Shown piece by piece: positions 23,410 through 25,372 of a stretch of DNA of 25,372 bases. This DNA is from Euzebyaceae bacterium (GTDB lineage: Bacteria > Actinomycetota > Nitriliruptoria > Euzebyales > Egibacteraceae), in NCBI GenBank assembly GCA_013698135.1, contig JACCVM010000125.1:1-25372 (forward strand), read 5' to 3'. The position numbers were made by a program, and so were the translations under genes. The notes beneath the pieces are model-generated. The model searched no databases and was not told the DNA's origin. It worked only from the letters and a program-made list of their open reading frames with translations. Each line of letters opens with the position of its first letter. The first letter of the stretch is position 1.

Positions 23410-25176
23410 TCAGAACGGGAACGCTCTCGGGATGAGGATGAGGCAGAGCACGACGCAGGTGAGGTTGAGCGGAACGCCTAGGCGGGTGTAGTCGCTGAAC
23501 TTGTAGCCGCCGAGACCGTAGACCATCAAGTTGGTCTGGTAGCCGATCGGGGTCAGGAACGACAGGCTGGCGCCGAGCGTCACCGCGATCACGAACGGGC
23601 GGGGGTCTGCCCCCACGGTGGTTGCCGTCGCCAGCGCGATGGGAAACAGCAGCGCCGCGGCGGCATTGTTGGAGATGAGCTCGGTCAAGGCCATGGTGGC
23701 CAGCAGCACCCCCGCAAGTGCGCCGATCATGCCCAAGGGTCGCAGACCGGCCACGAGCAGGCCCGCGATGACTTCGCCCAGCCCGCTCTGGGTGACGGCG
23801 GCGCCCAACCCGAACGCCGACGCGATCAGCACCAGGATGTCGAGGTCCAGCGCGTTGCGCGCCTGCCGCAAGGTCAGCACCTTGGTACCGATGAGGACGA
23901 ATGCGGCCAGCAACGACGCTTGCAGCAGCGGGATGATCTCGAAGGCGGTGAGTGCGACGAAAGCCAGCAGCACGCTGACGACCACCGCCGCTTTGCGCGG
24001 CTGCGTCGGCGGGATTCCGCCCAAGGGTGCGACCACCAAGAAGTCCCGGGAGTCGCGCCAGCGGTCGCGGAACTGCTCGTCGGCCAGAACCAGCAACGTG
24101 TCGCCCAGACGCAGGCGGATGTCGCCCAGCTTGCCCTCCAGCCGCGCGCCGGAGCGGTGGATCCCCAGCACGGCGGCGCGGTAGCGGCCGCGGAAGCCGA
24201 TCTCGGACAGCGTGCGCCCTGCCAGTGCGGACTCGGCACCGACCACGACCTCGTAGAACGCGTGGCCCTTGCCGTCCAGCCGTGACAGCTGGCGCTGCTC
24301 GGCTGAGACCAGCCCGCGTTGGCGTTGCAGGTCCACGATGGTGTCGACACGACCGACGAACGACAGGATGTCGCCGCCCAGCAGCGCCTCCTCGGGAGCC
24401 ACCGGAGCGATGACCTCGCCATTCCGCTCCACCTGCACCAGGTAGACGGCCTGGAGATTGCGCAGTCCGCCTGCCTCGACGGACACCCCATCCAGCGGGC
24501 CCTGCGGTGTCACGCTCATCGCGACGCTGAACTGGCGAACCTCGTCGGAGATCGTTCGGGTCACCGTCCCCCGGTTGGGCAGGACCACCTGCGCCAGCAG
24601 CACCAGCACCGCGGTGCCGGCCAGGGCGATCGGCAAGCCGACTGGCGTGAGCTCGAACAACCGCAGCGGCTCCATCCCCGCGTCGCGCAGCAGGCCCGAG
24701 ACCGTGAGGTTGGTCGACGTGCCGATGGCGGTGACGATTCCGCCGAGCACGGCCGCATAGCTGACGGGGATGAGGAAGTGCGACACCGCCATCTGCCGCC
24801 GACTGGTCATCTCGATCACCGGCGGGACGCTCATGGCGACCAGGGTGGTGTTGTTGAGAAAACCCGAGAACAGGGTGATCGGGAACAGCAGCCGGGCCAG
24901 CAGCGGGCGCCCCGTGGAGCGACCGAACAGCCCGGCGACCACTGGATCCAGAATGCCGGCCACGTCGACGGCCCGCGCCAGCACCAGCAGCGCGCCCACC
25001 ACGATGGGCGCCTCGTTGGAGAATCCCGACAGCGCCTGCTCCCCGTCGATGACTCCCAGCAGCAGCAACGCCACCACGGCGCCGAGGACTGCGATGGCCG
25101 GTGGCACGAGCTCGCGCGCCAATGCGACGATGGTGGCCGCGACGACGACCAGGGTGATCCAGGCGTCCAAGCTCAC
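23410..25176 (-). CDS. SLC13/DASS-family permease with two TrkA-C domains, probable sulfate transporter
   Basis: A 588-residue inner-membrane transporter. It has two hydrophobic halves (about 1-205 and 385-588) around a soluble insert (about 210-370) holding two TrkA-C/RCK-C repeats (GLRNLQAVYLVQVERNGEVIAPVAP and RYRAAVLGIHRSG with GDTLLVLA). Transport-loop signatures of the family occur in both halves: SGFLNNTTLVAM and GTSTNLTVSGLL, then LISNNAAAALLFPIA and PIGYQTNLMVYG. Members with this architecture carry sulfate or other oxyanions or dicarboxylates. Sulfate is favoured here because an APS kinase gene lies 25 bp upstream on the same strand. The start is GTG 25176. Confidence 0.88.
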   Translation of the reverse strand: MSLDAWITLVVVAATIVALARELVPPAIAVLGAVVALLLLGVIDGEQALSGFSNEAPIVVGALLVLARAVDVAGILDPVVAGLFGRSTGRPLLARLLFPITLFSGFLNNTTLVAMSVPPVIEMTSRRQMAVSHFLIPVSYAAVLGGIVTAIGTSTNLTVSGLLRDAGMEPLRLFELTPVGLPIALAGTAVLVLLAQVVLPNRGTVTRTISDEVRQFSVAMSVTPQGPLDGVSVEAGGLRNLQAVYLVQVERNGEVIAPVAPEEALLGGDILSFVGRVDTIVDLQRQRGLVSAEQRQLSRLDGKGHAFYEVVVGAESALAGRTLSEIGFRGRYRAAVLGIHRSGARLEGKLGDIRLRLGDTLLVLADEQFRDRWRDSRDFLVVAPLGGIPPTQPRKAAVVVSVLLAFVALTAFEIIPLLQASLLAAFVLIGTKVLTLRQARNALDLDILVLIASAFGLGAAVTQSGLGEVIAGLLVAGLRPLGMIGALAGVLLATMALTELISNNAAAALLFPIALATATTVGADPRPFVIAVTLGASLSFLTPIGYQTNLMVYGLGGYKFSDYTRLGVPLNLTCVVLCLILIPRAFPF

Positions 25177-25201
25177 GGCGCTGCTTCGGCGTCGTGGGCA
25201 T

Positions 25202-25372
25202 TCACTCGAGCAGACCCCGCTGTTGCAGGTAGGACAGCACCGACGACGCCGACTCCCTCGGCGCCTCGTCGGCGGTGCGCAGATGCACCTCTGGGTCCAG
25301 TGGACGCTCGTAGGGGTCGCTCACACCGGTGAAGTTCGGGATCTCACCACGGTCGGCCCGCGCGTACAGGCC
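25202..25372 (-). CDS. cysC: Adenylylsulfate (APS) kinase, C-terminal part (5' end outside window)
   Basis: The last 56 residues are present, and the frame is open to the window edge. GLYARADRGEIPNFTGVSDP followed by YERP is the conserved C-terminal segment of APS kinase (compare KGLY-KAR-GEI--FTGI--PYE), and LSYLQQRG ends the protein. The enzyme phosphorylates adenylylsulfate to PAPS in sulfate assimilation; the P-loop half lies outside the window. Whether the missing part is a stand-alone CysC or a CysNC-type fusion cannot be seen. It probably forms an operon with the SLC13 permease. Confidence 0.82.
   Translation of the reverse strand, partial: GLYARADRGEIPNFTGVSDPYERPLDPEVHLRTADEAPRESASSVLSYLQQRGLLE

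Noticed and set aside
22673..25201. Very long (842-codon) minus-strand open frame across the SLC13 gene and the end of metH
   Set aside because: Its translation is Arg/Gly/Ala-rich with no family motifs, and it lies out of frame on the permease; it is a GC-rich shadow of real genes.
1..25372. tRNA, rRNA, CRISPR, transposon or prophage signatures
   Set aside because: No cloverleaf-like segments, regularly spaced repeats, transposase motifs or integrase motifs were seen in the translations or intergenic gaps.

Overview
The window is a GC-rich, gene-dense chromosomal segment from an actinobacterium. The evidence is a homolog of the mycothiol-dependent nitroreductase Rv2466c, a MhuD-type haem-degrading monooxygenase, a GNAT-first protein acetyltransferase/acyl-CoA synthetase fusion, frequent GTG starts, and several starts that sit 6-8 nt behind a TANNNT box, as in leaderless mRNAs. 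The genus cannot be fixed from the sequence. I see no tRNA, rRNA, CRISPR array, phage or insertion sequence. Most of the window is housekeeping metabolism, with several local lesions and regulatory oddities.

Left part (1-9575): the tail of an AI-2E-type membrane protein; a CPWC thioredoxin-fold oxidoreductase; a convergent minus-strand cluster (class IV aminotransferase, a broken conserved protein, a hypothetical protein, a PNPOx-like flavin/F420-type protein); divergent from it a MhuD-like monooxygenase, an acyl-CoA ligase overlapped by a PrmA-like methyltransferase, a 4Fe-4S RNA m5U methyltransferase, and a secreted PBP4-type D,D-carboxypeptidase.

Middle (9576-13953): a one-protein regulator fusing an excisionase-type HTH to a CarH-like cobalamin module, a metallo-beta-lactamase-fold hydrolase, an internally deleted pfkA remnant, a MATE exporter, a divergent ArfB ribosome-rescue gene, and a conserved hypothetical protein.

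Right part (13954-25372): an aldehyde dehydrogenase in an operon with a Pat-like GNAT/NDP-forming acyl-CoA synthetase; an alpha/beta hydrolase split by a frameshift; an NTF2-like protein; complete cobalamin-dependent methionine synthase (metH); then, convergent to it across a 19-bp stem-loop, an SLC13 permease preceded by the 3' end of cysC. The last three suggest a sulfate-to-methionine theme.

The strongest points for a second look are: the CarH-like regulator with a non-MerR DNA-binding head and no equivalent of the light-state His ligand; the pfkA ghost that keeps its promoter, start and C-terminus but has lost its middle; two more broken genes; and a symmetric TACCGTA box that may be a shared bidirectional promoter for the MATE gene and arfB. 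No clear-cut new defence or biosynthetic system is visible.
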